A stretch of DNA of 49,523 nucleotides, from NCBI GenBank assembly GCA_017425245.1, contig JAFOOX010000047.1, positions 1 through 49,523 of the forward strand, read 5' to 3'. Both the position numbers and the translations under genes were made by a program. Every line of letters starts with the position of its first letter. Within the stretch, counting starts at the first letter, position 1. Positions 15,762-30,012 of this stretch are shown here, in pieces. This stretch comes from Gammaproteobacteria bacterium. GTDB taxonomy: Bacteria > Pseudomonadota > Gammaproteobacteria > Enterobacterales > Neiellaceae. The notes under the pieces were generated by a model, which did not search any database, was not told the DNA's origin, and worked only from the letters and a program-made list of their open reading frames with translations.

Positions 15762-18700
15762 GTGACTGCACGCGCAACCCGCATCGCCGCCCTGCACCAG
15801 GCGCTGGCCGAACGCATTCTGATCATCGACGGTGCCATGGGCACCATGATCCAGTGTTTCCAGCTGCAGGAGGCCGATTACCGTGGTCAGCGTTTTGCCG
15901 ACTGGAGCCATGATCTCAAGGGCAACAACGATCTGCTGGTGCTGACCCGCGCTGACATCATTCTCGACATCCACCGCCAATATCTGGCCGCCGGTGCCGA
16001 CATCCTTGAGACCAACAGCTTTAACGCCACCACCATCGCCATGGCCGATTACGGCATGGAAGCCTTGGTGCCTGAACTCAATTTCGAGGCGGCGCGGCTG
16101 GCCCGTCAGGCCGCCGATGAGTTCACCGCCCAGAATCCGGCCAAACCGCGCTTTGTTGCCGGGGTGCTGGGGCCAACCAACCGCACGGCCTCGATCTCGC
16201 CCGACGTCAATGATCCGGGCTATCGCAACACCAGCTTCGATCAGCTGGTGACGGCCTACTGTGAGGCTACCCACGCCCTGATCGACGGTGGCAGCGACAT
16301 CATTCTGATCGAGACCATCTTCGACACCCTCAATGCCAAAGCAGCGGTGTATGCCGTGGAGAGCGTGTTCGAGGCCCGTGGCGAGCGGTTGCCAGTGATG
16401 ATCTCCGGCACCATCACCGATGCCTCCGGCCGCACCCTGTCGGGCCAGACCACCGAGGCTTTCTACAACTCGCTGCGCCACGCCAAACCGATCGCCTTCG
16501 GCCTCAACTGCGCCCTGGGGCCCAAAGAGCTGCGCCAGTATGTGCACGAGTTGTCGCGCATTGCTGAATGCGCGCTGTCGGTTCACCCCAATGCCGGCCT
16601 GCCCAACGCCTTTGGTGGTTATGATCTCGATGCGGCCGACATGGCGGTGCATATTCGGGAGTGGGCCGAGAGCGGTTTTCTCAACATCGTTGGTGGCTGC
16701 TGCGGCACCACCCCTGAGCACATTGGGGCGATGGCCAAGGCTGTTGTTGGCATCGCACCTCGCGCTATCGGACCACGGCCGGTGGCCTGCCGACTGGCGG
16801 GTCTTGAGCCCTTCACCATCGACGACGCGACGTTGTTTGTGAATGTCGGTGAGCGTACCAACGTCACTGGCTCGGCCAAGTTCAAGCGGCTGATCATCAA
16901 CGAGCAGTATGCCGAAGCGCTGGATGTGGCCCGCCAGCAGGTGGAATCCGGCGCCCAGATCATCGACATCAACATGGACGAAGGGATGCTCGACGCCCAG
17001 GCGGCCATGGTGCGCTTTCTTAACCTGATCGCCTCAGAGCCCGATATCGCCCGGGTGCCGATCATGATCGACTCCTCCAAATGGGAGGTGATCGAAGCGG
17101 GCCTTAAGTGCATTCAGGGCAAGGGGATCGTCAACTCCATCAGCCTCAAAGAGGGCGAGGAGAAGTTCATCCAGCAGGCGCGGCTGATCCAGCGCTATGG
17201 TGCTGCGGTGGTGGTGATGGCCTTCGACGAAGCCGGTCAGGCCGATACCTTCCAGCGCAAGGTGGAGATCTGCCAGCGCAGTTACAAGGTGCTGGTCGAG
17301 CAGGTGGGTTTCGCCGCCGAAGACATCATCTTCGACCCCAACATCTTCGCCATCGCCACCGGCATCGACGAGCACAACAACTACGCCAACGACTTCATCG
17401 CCGCCACCGCCGAGATCAAACGCACCCTGCCCCACGCCCTGATCTCGGGCGGCGTCTCCAACGTCTCTTTCTCGTTCCGTGGCAATGATCCGGTGCGCGA
17501 GGCGATCCACGCCGTGTTCCTCTATCACGCCATCAAGGCGGGGATGGACATGGGCATCGTTAACGCCGGCCAGCTGGCGATCTATGAGGATATCCCGGCG
17601 CCGCTGCGTGAAGCAGTCGAAGATGTGGTGCTCAACCGCCGCAACGACGCCACCGAAAGGCTGCTGGCTATTGCCGGCGATTACAAGGGCGGCCCGGCGG
17701 AAAAAGCCGACCCGGCCGCTGCCGAATGGCGCAGCTGGAGCGTCGACAAGCGCCTTGAATATGCCCTGGTCAAAGGGATCACCGAGTTTATCGAGGTGGA
17801 CACCGAAGAGGCGCGCCAGCGCTCCAGCCGACCGCTGGATGTGATCGAAGGGCCGCTGATGTCTGGCATGAATGTGGTCGGCGATCTGTTCGGCGAGGGC
17901 AAGATGTTCCTGCCGCAGGTGGTCAAGTCAGCCCGCGTCATGAAGCAGGCAGTGGCTTACCTCACCCCCTATATCGAAGCGCAAAAGAGCGCCGGCAGCA
18001 GCAATGGCAAGGTGCTGATGGCCACGGTTAAAGGCGATGTTCATGACATCGGCAAAAACATCGTTGGCGTGGTGCTGCAGTGCAACAACTTCGAGATCCT
18101 CGATCTCGGGGTGATGGTCTCCTGCGACAAGATCCTCGATACCGCCATCGCCGAGAAGGTGGATGTGATTGGTCTGTCAGGCCTCATCACCCCCAGCCTG
18201 GATGAGATGGTACATGTGGCCAGAGAGATGGAGCGGCGCGGCTTTAACCTGCCGCTGCTGATCGGTGGTGCCACCACCTCCAAGGCCCATACGGCGGTCA
18301 AGATCGAGCAAAACTACTCCGGCCCGACCGTTTATGTGAACAACGCCAGCCGCGCCGTCGGGGTGGTCACCAACTTGCTGACGCCAACCCTCAAAGACGC
18401 CTATGTGACCGAGGTGCGGGCCGATTATGTGCTGGCTCGCCAGCAGCACGCCAACAAGCGCACCTCCGGCAAACCAATCAGCCTTGAGGCGGCCCGCGCC
18501 AATGCCCTGGTGACCGATTGGACCAGCTATACCCCGCCAGTCCCCAACCGTCTGGGCATCAAGCGCTATATCGATGTCAGCATCGCCACCCTGCGTCAGT
18601 ACATCGACTGGACGCCGTTCTTCATGACCTGGGAGTTGCGTGGCCGCTACCCGCAGATCCTCAGTGATGAGGTGGTGGGCGAGGAAGCACAAAAGCTGTT

Positions 18701-19448
18701 TGCCGATGCCAACGCCCTGCTCGACAAAATCGCCGACGATCAAAGCATCACCGCGCTCGGCGTGTGCGGCCTGTTTCCGGCCAACAGCGTCGGTGATGAC
18801 ATCGAGATCTACAGCGACGAATCGCGTACCACCGTTATTCAGCGGCTGTATAACCTGCGCCAGCAGACGGCCCGCCGCGAGGGTGGCCCCAACCTGTGCA
18901 TGGCCGACTACGTGGCGCCTAAAGCCAGCGGCGTTGCCGACTATGTGGGCGCTTTTGCCGTCACCGGGGGCATCGGTGAAGATGAGCTGGCCAAGAGCTA
19001 CGCCGACCGTCTGGATGACTACATGGCGATCATGGTTAAAGCAGTGGCCGATCGACTGGCAGAAGCCTTTGCCGAGTACCTGCATGAGACCGTACGCAAG
19101 CGGCTGTGGGGTTATGCACCCGAGGAACAGTTCAGTAACGACGAGCTGATCCGCGAGATCTACCGTGGCATTCGGCCGGCACCGGGCTACCCGGCCTGCC
19201 CCGAGCACAGCGAAAAGGCCACAATCTGGCAGCTGCTGGACGTAGAGAAAAACACCGGCATGCGCCTGACTGACAACTTCGGCATGTGGCCGGGCGCGTC
19301 GGTCTCCGGCTTCTACTTCAGCCACCCGGAGAGCAAGTATTTTGCCGTAGGCGGCATTCAGGACGACCAGCTATTGGACTACGCCCAACGCAAAGGCTGG
19401 GACGAAGCCACCGCCCGTCGCTGGTTGGGCCCCAACCTGAGCGACTGA
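15762..19448 (+). CDS. metH: Cobalamin-dependent methionine synthase
   Basis: A 1228-residue modular enzyme (E. coli 1227) that methylates homocysteine using 5-methyl-THF and cobalamin. The homocysteine domain has zinc ligands Cys250 (GLNCALG) and Cys313/Cys314 (GGCCGTT). A pterin-binding domain follows ([17 protein letters not shown]). The cobalamin domain has the DxHxxG motif with lower ligand His761 (GDVHDIGKN). The C-terminal third is the AdoMet reactivation domain ([30 protein letters not shown]). It starts at GTG with an AGAGG Shine-Dalgarno, 17 bases after metA, implying co-transcription. Confidence 0.97.
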   Translation: MTARATRIAALHQALAERILIIDGAMGTMIQCFQLQEADYRGQRFADWSHDLKGNNDLLVLTRADIILDIHRQYLAAGADILETNSFNATTIAMADYGMEALVPELNFEAARLARQAADEFTAQNPAKPRFVAGVLGPTNRTASISPDVNDPGYRNTSFDQLVTAYCEATHALIDGGSDIILIETIFDTLNAKAAVYAVESVFEARGERLPVMISGTITDASGRTLSGQTTEAFYNSLRHAKPIAFGLNCALGPKELRQYVHELSRIAECALSVHPNAGLPNAFGGYDLDAADMAVHIREWAESGFLNIVGGCCGTTPEHIGAMAKAVVGIAPRAIGPRPVACRLAGLEPFTIDDATLFVNVGERTNVTGSAKFKRLIINEQYAEALDVARQQVESGAQIIDINMDEGMLDAQAAMVRFLNLIASEPDIARVPIMIDSSKWEVIEAGLKCIQGKGIVNSISLKEGEEKFIQQARLIQRYGAAVVVMAFDEAGQADTFQRKVEICQRSYKVLVEQVGFAAEDIIFDPNIFAIATGIDEHNNYANDFIAATAEIKRTLPHALISGGVSNVSFSFRGNDPVREAIHAVFLYHAIKAGMDMGIVNAGQLAIYEDIPAPLREAVEDVVLNRRNDATERLLAIAGDYKGGPAEKADPAAAEWRSWSVDKRLEYALVKGITEFIEVDTEEARQRSSRPLDVIEGPLMSGMNVVGDLFGEGKMFLPQVVKSARVMKQAVAYLTPYIEAQKSAGSSNGKVLMATVKGDVHDIGKNIVGVVLQCNNFEILDLGVMVSCDKILDTAIAEKVDVIGLSGLITPSLDEMVHVAREMERRGFNLPLLIGGATTSKAHTAVKIEQNYSGPTVYVNNASRAVGVVTNLLTPTLKDAYVTEVRADYVLARQQHANKRTSGKPISLEAARANALVTDWTSYTPPVPNRLGIKRYIDVSIATLRQYIDWTPFFMTWELRGRYPQILSDEVVGEEAQKLFADANALLDKIADDQSITALGVCGLFPANSVGDDIEIYSDESRTTVIQRLYNLRQQTARREGGPNLCMADYVAPKASGVADYVGAFAVTGGIGEDELAKSYADRLDDYMAIMVKAVADRLAEAFAEYLHETVRKRLWGYAPEEQFSNDELIREIYRGIRPAPGYPACPEHSEKATIWQLLDVEKNTGMRLTDNFGMWPGASVSGFYFSHPESKYFAVGGIQDDQLLDYAQRKGWDEATARRWLGPNLSD

Positions 19449-19466
19449 CCACACTCAGCCACACAA

Positions 19467-19490
19467 CCAAGGCGCCACCCGGCGCCTTGG
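19467..19490 (+). terminator. Terminator hairpin after metH
   Basis: CCAAGGCGCC pairs perfectly with GGCGCCTTGG around a 4-base loop, 19 bases after the metH stop. There is only a short U-rich tail. Confidence 0.7.
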
Positions 19491-19532
19491 TCATAACCCA
19501 TGATTGCCAAACAAAAAGCCCACCTTGCGGTG

Positions 19533-20040
19533 TAATGCCGATCAGTGAGGGCGTTATTGACGAATCGGCGTTATCAGAGACAATCCGGGATCCACTCCAG
19601 ATCCCGGATTTTTTATATTCCTTTGCCACGCACTCGAGCGGCTTCAGTCCTTCACGCCCGAGCAGTTCACCAACCTCCGAGGTGCTGTCACCCGAGCTGA
19701 TCGCCCAGTGTCTGGAGCCGACGAGCCAGCTGGTGCAGCAACTGGACATCCTGTTACCCGGCGACAAGCCGTTTGTTGCCTCCAGCGCCGTGGTTCAGGC
19801 CGTCAGCGGCTGGGTTTCAGCCCGTCGATGGCATTTCTCATCAAAAAGTTGATGCTGATGCCGCTGGTATCACCGGGAACACTGCCGAGCGTTGTTAAAG
19901 GGCTGAGCCTGATAGCGAAGGCCTTTGTGCTGCCGCCCCGACGCGAGCGCCACTATCCCCGCGCGGTAAAGAATAGGCCGCAACGCTACGCGCTGCGGCT
20001 TCCCATACAACATACCAATTCTCTTAATTGACAGGCATTA
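19533..20040 (+). mobile_element. Internally deleted IS4-family element (MITE-like remnant)
   Basis: The ends are imperfect inverted repeats: TAATGCCGATCAGTGAGG at 19533 and, read on the other strand from 20040, TAATGCCTGTCAATTAAG. TAATGCCGATCAG-type ends are typical of an IS4-family subgroup. Between them lie only the N- and C-terminal parts of a transposase in different frames, so the catalytic middle is gone. No clear target-site duplication is visible. It sits between the metH terminator and serS and is not autonomous. Confidence 0.8.
19560..20031 (+). pseudogene. IS4-family transposase remnant
   Basis: The N-terminal part is readable around 19680-19800 (LSPELIAQCLE and DKPFVASSAVVQA), and resembles the start of IS4-type transposases where S-x-V-x-QAR-x-RLG follows. 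After a junction near 19800-19840 the frame changes and reads the C-terminal block GLSLIAKAFVLPPRRERHYP then RAVKNRPQRY, which is very typical for this subgroup. The DDE core between them is missing. It is a dead gene with two frames joined by deletion. Confidence 0.8.
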
Positions 20041-20079
20041 CGCTATCAGCGGGCCTTTTCACGCTCAGCCAGTGGCCAT

Positions 20080-21396
<1,317 letters not shown>

Positions 21397-21413
21397 CTAG
21401 TCTTTTAGGTGAT

Positions 21414-21806
21414 TCAGGTCAGACGGCTGACGACCAGCAATTGGCCGAACCAGACCGCGATCAGACAGAGCAGCACGTTGAGCAGCACATTGGCCAGAGC
21501 CTGGCCAAAGGCACCGCTGTGCAGCAGTGTCAGGGTGTCCATGGAAAAGGTGGAGAAGGTGGTCAGGGCCCCGAGAAATCCGACCCCGATCAACGCCCGC
21601 CACGGCATGCTGGCGATGATACCGTGTTCGACGAGGGCATACACCACGCCAATGGCCAGTGAGCCCAGCACATTGACCAGTAAGGTGCCGAAGGGGAAAC
21701 CGGGGCCGAGCAGACTCACCGCCAGCAGGTTGAGCCAGTAGCGGCTGATCGCCCCGAAGGCGCCGCCCAAGGCAACTATGGCCGTCACCTGCAGGTGGCT
21801 ACTCAT
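21414..21806 (-). CDS. crcB: Fluoride ion channel CrcB/Fluc
   Basis: From the ATG at 21806 the product has 130 residues and four membrane helices, as in Fluc channels, which export fluoride as antiparallel dimers. Family motifs are [24 protein letters not shown] and [15 protein letters not shown]. The frame opens upstream to 21962, but that part is a shadow of rarA. The start overlaps the rarA stop by 8 bases, so it is translationally coupled. No fluoride riboswitch could stand before it in this arrangement. Confidence 0.93.
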   Translation of the reverse strand: MSSHLQVTAIVALGGAFGAISRYWLNLLAVSLLGPGFPFGTLLVNVLGSLAIGVVYALVEHGIIASMPWRALIGVGFLGALTTFSTFSMDTLTLLHSGAFGQALANVLLNVLLCLIAVWFGQLLVVSRLT

Positions 21807-23130
21807 ATCGTTTGTGCTCCGCTTGCAGGTCGCGCTGACGCAGGTAATCGAGCTTGTCGCCAATGCTCTTTTCGGCACCACGGTCGCTGGGCTGATAGAA
21901 GCGCTGATGGCGCAATTCCGAGGGCAGATAGCTTTCGCCGGCAGCGTATGCGCCCGGTTCATCGTGGGCGTAGCGATACTCGGCGCCGTAACCCAGCTCT
22001 TTCATCAGTTTGGTGGGCGCATTGCGCAAATGGGGCGGAACGGCAAAGGGCTGCTCGTTCTCGGCCAGCGCCCGCGCCGCCTTGAATGCGCTGTAGAGGG
22101 CATTGCTCTTGGGTGCACAGGCCAGATAGACCGCCGCCTCGGCCAGCGCCCGCTCCCCTTCGGCCGGGCCAACCCGATGGAAGATATCCCAGGCATCGAG
22201 CGCCAGACCGAGTGCCCGGGGATCGGCCAGCCCCACATCTTCGCTGGCAATGGCCAGCATGCGCCGGGCCATCACTGCCGGTTCCCCGCCGGCCACCAGA
22301 TAGCGGCACAGCCAGTAGAGGGCGCCATCGGGGCTGGAGCCGCGCACCGATTTGTGAAAGGCGGAGAGCAGATCGAAATGGAGATCGCCCTGCCGATCCA
22401 GCAGCGCGCGATGACCGCCCGAGACCTGGGCGATCAGCGCTTCATCCAGTTCGCCGCCATCGACGACCAGATCGGCAGCCACTTCCAGCACATTCAGGGC
22501 GCGGCGCACATCGCCATCGGCCACCTGCAGCAAGTGGTTAAGGGCGGCAGGCGCAATCACCAGACGACGCTCACCAAGGCCGCGCTCAGCATCGGCGAGC
22601 GCCCGTTCAATCACTGCCCGCAGTTCGCCCTCGCCCACCCCCTGCAGCAGGTAGACGCGGGCCCGCGACAGCAGGGCGTTATTCAGGGCAAACGACGGGT
22701 TTTCGGTGGTGGCGCCGATAAACACCAACAGCCCGCTTTCGATATGGGGCAGGAAGGCATCCTGCTGCGCCTTGTTGAAGCGGTGGACCTCATCGACAAA
22801 GAGCACCACCCGCCGCCCGCCCAGTTGCAGCTGCTCAGCGTGGGCCACCGCTTCGCGGATCTCCTTGACCCCGGAGGTGACAGCCGACAGCCGCAGCACC
22901 TCGGCATCCACCCGCCGGGCAAAGAGTTCGGCCAGCGTCGTCTTGCCGGTGCCGGGTGGCCCCCACAGGATCATCGAGTGGATCTGGCCCGCCTCCAGCG
23001 CTCGCCGCAGTGGCTTGCCGGCGGCCAGCAGATGCTGCTGGCCGGCATACTCATCGAGGGTACGAGGGCGCATGCGCGCCGCCAGCGGCTGGCTGGCGGG
23101 GCTTGGGCGGAACAGGCTGGCGCCGGCCAT
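21799..23130 (-). CDS. rarA: Replication-associated recombination protein A (AAA+ ATPase)
   Basis: A 443-residue MgsA/RarA/Mgs1-family ATPase (E. coli 447) that acts at stalled replication forks. The [19 protein letters not shown] opening ([19 protein letters not shown]), Walker [10 protein letters not shown], Walker [16 protein letters not shown] and sensor 1 [13 protein letters not shown] are all present. The C-terminal tetramerisation part carries [19 protein letters not shown]. It lies 7 bases downstream of lolA, and crcB overlaps its end. Confidence 0.96.
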   Translation of the reverse strand: MAGASLFRPSPASQPLAARMRPRTLDEYAGQQHLLAAGKPLRRALEAGQIHSMILWGPPGTGKTTLAELFARRVDAEVLRLSAVTSGVKEIREAVAHAEQLQLGGRRVVLFVDEVHRFNKAQQDAFLPHIESGLLVFIGATTENPSFALNNALLSRARVYLLQGVGEGELRAVIERALADAERGLGERRLVIAPAALNHLLQVADGDVRRALNVLEVAADLVVDGGELDEALIAQVSGGHRALLDRQGDLHFDLLSAFHKSVRGSSPDGALYWLCRYLVAGGEPAVMARRMLAIASEDVGLADPRALGLALDAWDIFHRVGPAEGERALAEAAVYLACAPKSNALYSAFKAARALAENEQPFAVPPHLRNAPTKLMKELGYGAEYRYAHDEPGAYAAGESYLPSELRHQRFYQPSDRGAEKSIGDKLDYLRQRDLQAEHKRYE

Positions 23131-23137
23131 CGGCGCG

Positions 23138-23731
23138 TTATCGGCCGCGCTGATCGTCGACCGTGACGCCGGCCGGCGGGATCAGCTTGAAGCTGACGCC
23201 GCGCACGGCGGCCGGGCCACGGCTGCTGCTGACAAAATCAAACAGCAGTTTTTGGCCCTGAGTGTCGGTGACCAGCAGCTCATCCAGATCATCACCGGCG
23301 AACTTGAGCACGATCTCGGCGTACTCCGACTCGTTCAGCGGCACCAAAGTGTAGCTGTCGCCATTCTCTGTGATGCGGTAATCCTTCCAGCTGGCGTCAT
23401 CGCCGAGCAGCAGGGCAAAGGGCGACTGCTCAATCAGCTGCGCCGCCTTGTAGAGGGTGATCTGATCAAGCAGCTTCTGATGCACCCACAAGGTGGTGCC
23501 ATCGCAGATCACCGCCATCTCGTCCGGCTCGCCGGTTTCCCAGTGCAGCTTGCCGGGCTTCTGCAGCACCAGCTTGGCCTCGGTTTCCTGCACCAGCGCG
23601 CCGTCAAAATCGTAGGTTTTCTGCACCACCTTGGCGCTTAACGAGTCAATGGCGGCCAACCGCTCCGGCAGCGGCTTGGCCAGCAGCGGCGCGACAACAA
23701 ACAGCAGAGAGAGAGCAAACAGCTTGCGCAT
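23138..23731 (-). CDS. lolA: Outer-membrane lipoprotein carrier protein LolA
   Basis: A 197-residue periplasmic chaperone that ferries lipoproteins from LolCDE to LolB. The signal peptide [18 protein letters not shown] ends in an LLA-K cleavage region. Mature-protein features include [20 protein letters not shown], matching the LolA strand with its KPGKFRW-type motif, and [11 protein letters not shown]. The gene lies 11 bases after ftsK on the same strand, as in many gammaproteobacteria. Confidence 0.93.
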   Translation of the reverse strand: MRKLFALSLLFVVAPLLAKPLPERLAAIDSLSAKVVQKTYDFDGALVQETEAKLVLQKPGKLHWETGEPDEMAVICDGTTLWVHQKLLDQITLYKAAQLIEQSPFALLLGDDASWKDYRITENGDSYTLVPLNESEYAEIVLKFAGDDLDELLVTDTQGQKLLFDFVSSSRGPAAVRGVSFKLIPPAGVTVDDQRGR

Positions 23732-23742
23732 GGAGATCCTCG

Positions 23743-26337
23743 TTAGCCTCGCGGTGGTGGCGGCGCCAGCACTTCGCGATTGCCGTTATGACCGGGGCTG
23801 GTGACCACGCCATCGGCTTCCATCTGTTCCACCAGACGGGCGGCGCGATTATAGCCAATCTTGAACTTGCGCTGGACGCTGGACACCGACGCCTTGCGGC
23901 TTTCAGTGACAAAGACCACCGCCTCGTCATAAAGCGGATCGTAATCGCCGTCGGCGTCACGCTCGCCGGCGCCGCCGGCCTCTTCGGCCGGATCGCCGGC
24001 CAGCACCGCGTCGATGTAGTTGGGGGCACCGCGCGAACGCCAGTCGTCGACCACCCGATGTACTTCGTCATCGCTGACAAAAGCGCCATGGACACGGGTG
24101 GGAATGCCGGTGCCGGGCGGCAGATAGAGCATGTCACCCTGCCCCAGCAGCGCCTCGGCCCCCTGCTGATCGAGGATGGTGCGGCTGTCGATTTTCGACG
24201 ACACCTGAAAGGCGATACGGGTCGGAATGTTGGCCTTGATGAGACCGGTGATCACATCCACCGACGGCCGCTGGGTAGCCAGAATCAGGTGAATACCGGC
24301 GGCACGGGCCTTCTGGGCGATACGGGCGATCAGCTCCTCGACCTTCTTGCCGACAATCATGATGAGGTCGGCAAACTCATCGACGATCACCACGATCGAC
24401 GGCAGCGCTTCCAGGAACGGCGCCTGGCTGTCCATGGAATCGGACGGCTTCCAGGTCGGGTCGCGCAGTGGCGTGCCGGCGCGGGCGGCGGCTTCCACCT
24501 TGTCGTTAAAGCCCTTGAGGTTACGCACGCCGGTCATGCTCATCAGCTTGTAGCGTCGCTCCATCTCGCCGACACACCAGCGCAGCGCATTGGCGGCATC
24601 TTTCATGTCGGTAACGACTGGCGCCAGCAGATGGGGAATGCCCTCGTAGACCGACAGCTCCAGCATCTTGGGGTCGATCATGATGAAGCGCACATCTTCC
24701 GGCGGCGACTTGTAGAGCATGGAGATGATCATGGCGTTCACCCCCACCGACTTACCGGAGCCGGTGGTGCCGGCCACCAGCAGATGGGGCATCTTGGCCA
24801 GATTGACCACCGTCGATTGACCGGAGATATCCTTGCCGAGCGCCATGGTCAGCGGATGGCGCGAGCCCTTGAATGCTTCGCTCTCCAGCACCTCAATCAG
24901 GCTGACCGTCTCGCGGGTTTCGTTGGGGATCTCAAGGCCGACATAGGACTTGCCGGGGATCACCTCCACCACGCGCACGCTGACCGCAGACAGTGAACGG
25001 GCCAGATCCTTGGACAGGTTGGAGATGCGGGCAACCTTGACGCCGGGTGCCAGATCAAGCTCGAAGCGGGTGATCACCGGCCCCGGGAAGACATGCACCA
25101 CCCGGGCGTCGATGCCGAAATCGGCGAGCTTGGCTTCCACCAACCGCGACACCTGCTCCAGCAGCTCGGGCGGGATCTGGCGGCCACTGGATTGGGCGCG
25201 ATCGAGCAGCGCCAGCGCTGGCATAGCAGTGACCTGCGGGCGCACCGGCTTGGCCGGTACAGCGCTGGCCTCCAGTTCATCCTCGTCGTCCTCGTCATCA
25301 ACAGCGAAGGGCGGCAGGTCCTGCTCGTCACTATCGACATCGAGCAGCCCTTGGGGCGGAGTCAGCTGTGAGTCGGCGGCAGCCAGACTGAACGCCGGCT
25401 CGTCACTGGTGATGGCCACTGCGGCATTACCCTCGCCACGGCTAACGACTGCCGGCGTGCGAATGCGCGGTTTGGCTGGCGGCGTGGCCGTTTCAACGGC
25501 ACTGATGGTCGGAGCGGCAGTCAGCTGCGGACTCAGCTCTGCGTCATCGTCCGCCAGCAGCTGATCCGGCTCAAACGGGGCCAGATCCTCAATACGGAAG
25601 GTTGGCTCACGCACCACTCGGGCACTGCGCGCCACCGGTGGCATGGCAACCGCAGGGGCGCTCACGGCCACCGCGGCAATCGGTGCCAGATCGCTGGCCG
25701 CCTGACGGCGCTGCATCAATGGCTGCCAGATAAAGCGTTCAAAACCACCGGTCAGAGCGTCGCCGATGCGCTCGGCCAGCGCCAGCCAGCTGATGCCAAT
25801 GGCCAATGTGAAGCCGCACAGGGTGGCGGCCAACAGCACCATGGTGGTGCCGATGTCACTGAGCAGCGGCAGCAGGCGGGTGACCAGAAACTGGCCGAGG
25901 ATGCCACCGGCCGAGTAAAAGTAGTAATCGGCGCCGTTGAGGGTGGCGAGACCGCATACCCCGATCAGCAGCAGCAGGCCGCCGGAGATACGCAGCGAGG
26001 CAGTGAGATAGTCGATCTCCACCAGCCGGTAAGCGTGGCGGAACAGCCGCCAGCCGGCAAAGGCGACCAGCAGCGGCACCACAAAGGCGATGCGACCGAC
26101 GCAGAACAGCAGCATGTCAGCGACATAGGCGCCCAGCGGGCCGGTCATGTTGTGGGCTTCGCTGGAAAAACCAACCTGCGACCAACCCGGATCTTCCGGT
26201 GAAAAGCTCCATACCGAGAAAAGCAGGAACAGCGCCAGCAGGCTGCACAGAATCAGCGCGGCCTCAAGCAGCCGCTGCACCCCGCCAAGGATCATTGCGT
26301 GTTTAGTCACCGTCAGTCGTTCTCGTATGTAGGTCAT
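23743..26337 (-). CDS. ftsK: DNA translocase FtsK
   Basis: An 864-residue, shorter-linker FtsK (E. coli is 1329) that pumps DNA at the division septum and activates XerCD at dif. About the first 200 residues hold four membrane helices. A Pro/Ala/acidic linker follows. The motor has Walker [13 protein letters not shown] near residue 520, Walker [13 protein letters not shown], and [21 protein letters not shown]. The C-terminal gamma winged helix ([20 protein letters not shown]) reads KOPS and contacts XerD. lolA follows directly. Confidence 0.97.
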   Translation of the reverse strand: MTYIRERLTVTKHAMILGGVQRLLEAALILCSLLALFLLFSVWSFSPEDPGWSQVGFSSEAHNMTGPLGAYVADMLLFCVGRIAFVVPLLVAFAGWRLFRHAYRLVEIDYLTASLRISGGLLLLIGVCGLATLNGADYYFYSAGGILGQFLVTRLLPLLSDIGTTMVLLAATLCGFTLAIGISWLALAERIGDALTGGFERFIWQPLMQRRQAASDLAPIAAVAVSAPAVAMPPVARSARVVREPTFRIEDLAPFEPDQLLADDDAELSPQLTAAPTISAVETATPPAKPRIRTPAVVSRGEGNAAVAITSDEPAFSLAAADSQLTPPQGLLDVDSDEQDLPPFAVDDEDDEDELEASAVPAKPVRPQVTAMPALALLDRAQSSGRQIPPELLEQVSRLVEAKLADFGIDARVVHVFPGPVITRFELDLAPGVKVARISNLSKDLARSLSAVSVRVVEVIPGKSYVGLEIPNETRETVSLIEVLESEAFKGSRHPLTMALGKDISGQSTVVNLAKMPHLLVAGTTGSGKSVGVNAMIISMLYKSPPEDVRFIMIDPKMLELSVYEGIPHLLAPVVTDMKDAANALRWCVGEMERRYKLMSMTGVRNLKGFNDKVEAAARAGTPLRDPTWKPSDSMDSQAPFLEALPSIVVIVDEFADLIMIVGKKVEELIARIAQKARAAGIHLILATQRPSVDVITGLIKANIPTRIAFQVSSKIDSRTILDQQGAEALLGQGDMLYLPPGTGIPTRVHGAFVSDDEVHRVVDDWRSRGAPNYIDAVLAGDPAEEAGGAGERDADGDYDPLYDEAVVFVTESRKASVSSVQRKFKIGYNRAARLVEQMEADGVVTSPGHNGNREVLAPPPPRG

Positions 26338-26419
26338 GGGCTCATCCGTGGCGCCGCCATTTTACGTGTTCGGCGTCCAAAGTGCTGCAACCAAAGTTCG
26401 CCAATGTGGCATAGCTGCC

Positions 26420-26905
26420 TCAACGCAGGGCAATGCCGGGGCTCTCCTTCACCGCATCCATCACCACATAGGTGCGGCTGTCGGCAATGCCGGGCAGGCG
26501 CAGCAGGGTCTTGGACATCAGTTTTTGATAATGGGCCATGCTCGGCACCCGGGCCTTGAGCAGGTAATCGAAGTTGCCGGAGACCAGATAGCAGGACTCG
26601 ATCTCATCCACCAGCTTGACCGCCGCACTGAAGCGTTCGAACAGATCCGGGCTCTCGCGGTTCAGGGTGATCTCGACAAACACCAGCAGGCTCGACCCCA
26701 GCTTGTCGGGGTTAAGGCGGGCCTGATAGCCAGCGATCACCCCCAACCGTTCCAGGCGGCGCACCCGCTCGAGGCAGGGCGACGGCGTCAACCCCACACG
26801 ACGCGCCAGCTCCACATTGGTGATGCGCCCATCTCTTTGTAATTCATCGAGAATTTTCTTGTCGGTGCGATCCAGTGAGGGCTCGGCAAGTTGACTGCCC
26901 GGCAT
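26420..26905 (-). CDS. lrp: Leucine-responsive regulatory protein
   Basis: A 161-residue Lrp (E. coli 164). The N-terminal winged helix reads LDRTDKKILDELQRDGRI then VELARRVGLTPSPCLERVRR. The C-terminal RAM ligand domain reads LLVFVEITLNR, SCYLVSGNFDYLLKARVP and RLPGIADSRTYVVMD. Similarity to E. coli Lrp is high enough to name the gene. The start at 26905 is preferred because AAGG then lies six bases upstream; the frame runs on to 26965. It is divergent from ald and upstream of ftsK, an arrangement common in gammaproteobacteria. Confidence 0.93.
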   Translation of the reverse strand: MPGSQLAEPSLDRTDKKILDELQRDGRITNVELARRVGLTPSPCLERVRRLERLGVIAGYQARLNPDKLGSSLLVFVEITLNRESPDLFERFSAAVKLVDEIESCYLVSGNFDYLLKARVPSMAHYQKLMSKTLLRLPGIADSRTYVVMDAVKESPGIALR

Positions 26906-27026
26906 TGGCATCCTTAATGCGCTATTTTTGCAGAAGATTATGCTGAACTTCACCATAACTAACAAATATTACACTGCCATCAGCTTTCTATACTTGCCAA
27001 TGTCATAACTTTAGGGCGTCACCCCC

Positions 27027-28148
27027 ATGCGCATTGCCATTGCCAAAGAGATCAAGAACAACGAATTCCGGGTCGGCATGACCCCGGCTGGCGTCGCCGA
27101 ACTGGTGCGCCGTGGCCATCAGCTGAGTGTCGAAAGCGGCGCCGGCGCGGCCATCGGCCTGAGCGACGAGCTCTATCGCCACGCCGGTGCCACCATCGTC
27201 AGCGATGTCGACCAGCTGTGGGGCGATGCCGAACTGGTGGTCAAGGTCAAGGAGCCACAGGCCATCGAGCGGGCCCGTCTGCAGCCCCATCACACCCTTT
27301 TTACCTATCTGCATCTGGCCGCCGACCGGCCGCAGCTGGATGATCTGCTCAGTAGTGGCGCCACCTGTATTGCTTACGAAACGGTGCGCGATCAACACGG
27401 CCGCTTGCCACTGCTGACGCCGATGTCGGAGGTTGCCGGTCGCATGGCGATCCAGGCCGGCGCCATGGCCCTAGAGCGCAGCCACGGCGGCCGCGGGGTG
27501 CTGCTGGGCGGGGTGCCGGGCACGCCACGGGGCAAGGTGCTGGTGATCGGTGGCGGCGTGGTCGGCCGCAATGCGGTGCAGATGGCCGTTGGCATGGGCG
27601 CCGAAGTGACCGTGCTGGACAGCAACCTCGATACCCTGCGCCAACTCGACAGCCACTATCAGGGGCGGATCACCACTCGCTACGCCAGCCGCGAGATCCT
27701 GCATGAACTGCTGGTCGACAGCGATCTGGTGATCGGCGCGGTGCTGGTGCCCGGTGCCGCCGCCCCCAAGCTGCTGACCCGCGCCGATCTGGCACTGCTA
27801 CCCAAAGGCGCAGTGATTGTCGATGTCTCTATCGATCAGGGTGGCTGTTGCGAGACCTCGCGCCCCACCACCCACGCCGAGCCCACCTATATGGTCGATG
27901 GCATCGTCCATTACTGTGTCGCTAACATGCCCGGCGCTGTGGCCCGCACCTCCACTTTTGCCCTCTCCAACGCCACCCTGCCGTATCTGCTGCGGCTGGC
28001 CGAGCATGGCGTAGCGGCTGCGCTCAGGGCCGACAGCGGGCTGGCGGAGGGACTCAACATCCATCGCGGCCAGCTCACCTGCCCGCCGGTCGGCCATGCC
28101 TTCGATCTGCCCGCCATCACCCCGGCTGAGGCCCTGCAGCGCTGGTAA
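27027..28148 (+). CDS. ald: Alanine dehydrogenase
   Basis: A 373-residue NAD-dependent enzyme that interconverts L-alanine with pyruvate and ammonia. [20 protein letters not shown] is the standard start. The catalytic Lys lies in VKVKEPQ and the His in [10 protein letters not shown]. The Rossmann motif is [20 protein letters not shown], and the substrate/NAD lid includes [20 protein letters not shown]. It is divergent from lrp across about 120 AT-rich bases, so direct Lrp control, as known for several ald genes, is likely but inferred. Confidence 0.95.
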   Translation: MRIAIAKEIKNNEFRVGMTPAGVAELVRRGHQLSVESGAGAAIGLSDELYRHAGATIVSDVDQLWGDAELVVKVKEPQAIERARLQPHHTLFTYLHLAADRPQLDDLLSSGATCIAYETVRDQHGRLPLLTPMSEVAGRMAIQAGAMALERSHGGRGVLLGGVPGTPRGKVLVIGGGVVGRNAVQMAVGMGAEVTVLDSNLDTLRQLDSHYQGRITTRYASREILHELLVDSDLVIGAVLVPGAAAPKLLTRADLALLPKGAVIVDVSIDQGGCCETSRPTTHAEPTYMVDGIVHYCVANMPGAVARTSTFALSNATLPYLLRLAEHGVAAALRADSGLAEGLNIHRGQLTCPPVGHAFDLPAITPAEALQRW

Positions 28149-28169
28149 CGGCCGTCCTCCCACCTTTGA

Positions 28170-29291
<1,122 letters not shown>

Positions 29292-29295
29292 GCCG

Positions 29296-30012
29296 ATGCA
29301 ACTGCGGGTGCTGGGTGCCAATCCGGCACTCTTTCCCGATCCCGCCACCGCCTTGCACGATCCCAACGGTCTGCTGGCGGTAGGCGGTGACCTGAGCGCT
29401 GCCCGGCTGCGCTGTGCTTACCGGGCCGGCATCTTTCCCTGGTTTGGTGAAGATCAGCCACCGCTGTGGTGGAGCCCCGATCCGCGCGGCATCTTTCTGC
29501 TGGGTGATTTCCGCCCGGGTGCCAGTTTGCGCCGCCAGCTGCGGCGTGATGGCCTGACCATCAGCTGTGATCGCGCCTTTACAGCAGTGATCCGTGAATG
29601 CGCCGCCCCGCGCCCACTAAGCCTCGGCTGCTGGATCACCGACGAGATGATCAGCGCTTACTGCGTCCTGCATGCATCGGGCGATGCTCATTCCATTGAA
29701 GTCTGGGACCGCCACGGGCAACTGGTCGGCGGCCTCTATGGCGTAGCCGTAGGGCTGATGTTCTGTGCCGAATCGATGTTCAGCCGCATCAGCAACGGCT
29801 CCAAACTGGCGCTGGCGGCGTTGCGGTTGCTGTTACAGGAGGCTGGCGCACCGCTGTTTGACACCCAGCTGCTCAACCCTCACCTCGAACAGCTGGGGGC
29901 AGTGGCGGTGGCCCGCCACGACTACTTGGCAGCACTGGCCGTTCTGGGCCGTCAGCCCTCGCCCTGGCCGCAGCATGCAGCCGATTTGACCGGTTTGGTG
30001 GCCCATGGCTGA
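29296..30012 (+). CDS. aat: Leucyl/phenylalanyl-tRNA--protein transferase
   Basis: A 238-residue N-degron enzyme (E. coli 234) that adds Leu or Phe to proteins with N-terminal Lys or Arg, making them ClpS-ClpAP substrates. The family signature is GLLAVGGDLSAARLRCAYRA then GIFPWF and WWSPDPRGI; further on, GGLYGVAVGLMFCAESMFSR is the GNAT-like core. It lies between trxB and bpt and overlaps bpt by 8 bases. Confidence 0.96.
   Translation: MQLRVLGANPALFPDPATALHDPNGLLAVGGDLSAARLRCAYRAGIFPWFGEDQPPLWWSPDPRGIFLLGDFRPGASLRRQLRRDGLTISCDRAFTAVIRECAAPRPLSLGCWITDEMISAYCVLHASGDAHSIEVWDRHGQLVGGLYGVAVGLMFCAESMFSRISNGSKLALAALRLLLQEAGAPLFDTQLLNPHLEQLGAVAVARHDYLAALAVLGRQPSPWPQHAADLTGLVAHG

Noticed and set aside
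21778..23166. 462-residue plus-strand open frame
   Set aside because: Antisense shadow of rarA and part of crcB; low-complexity composition, no motifs.
23788..24996. 402-residue plus-strand open frame
   Set aside because: Antisense shadow of the ftsK motor domain.
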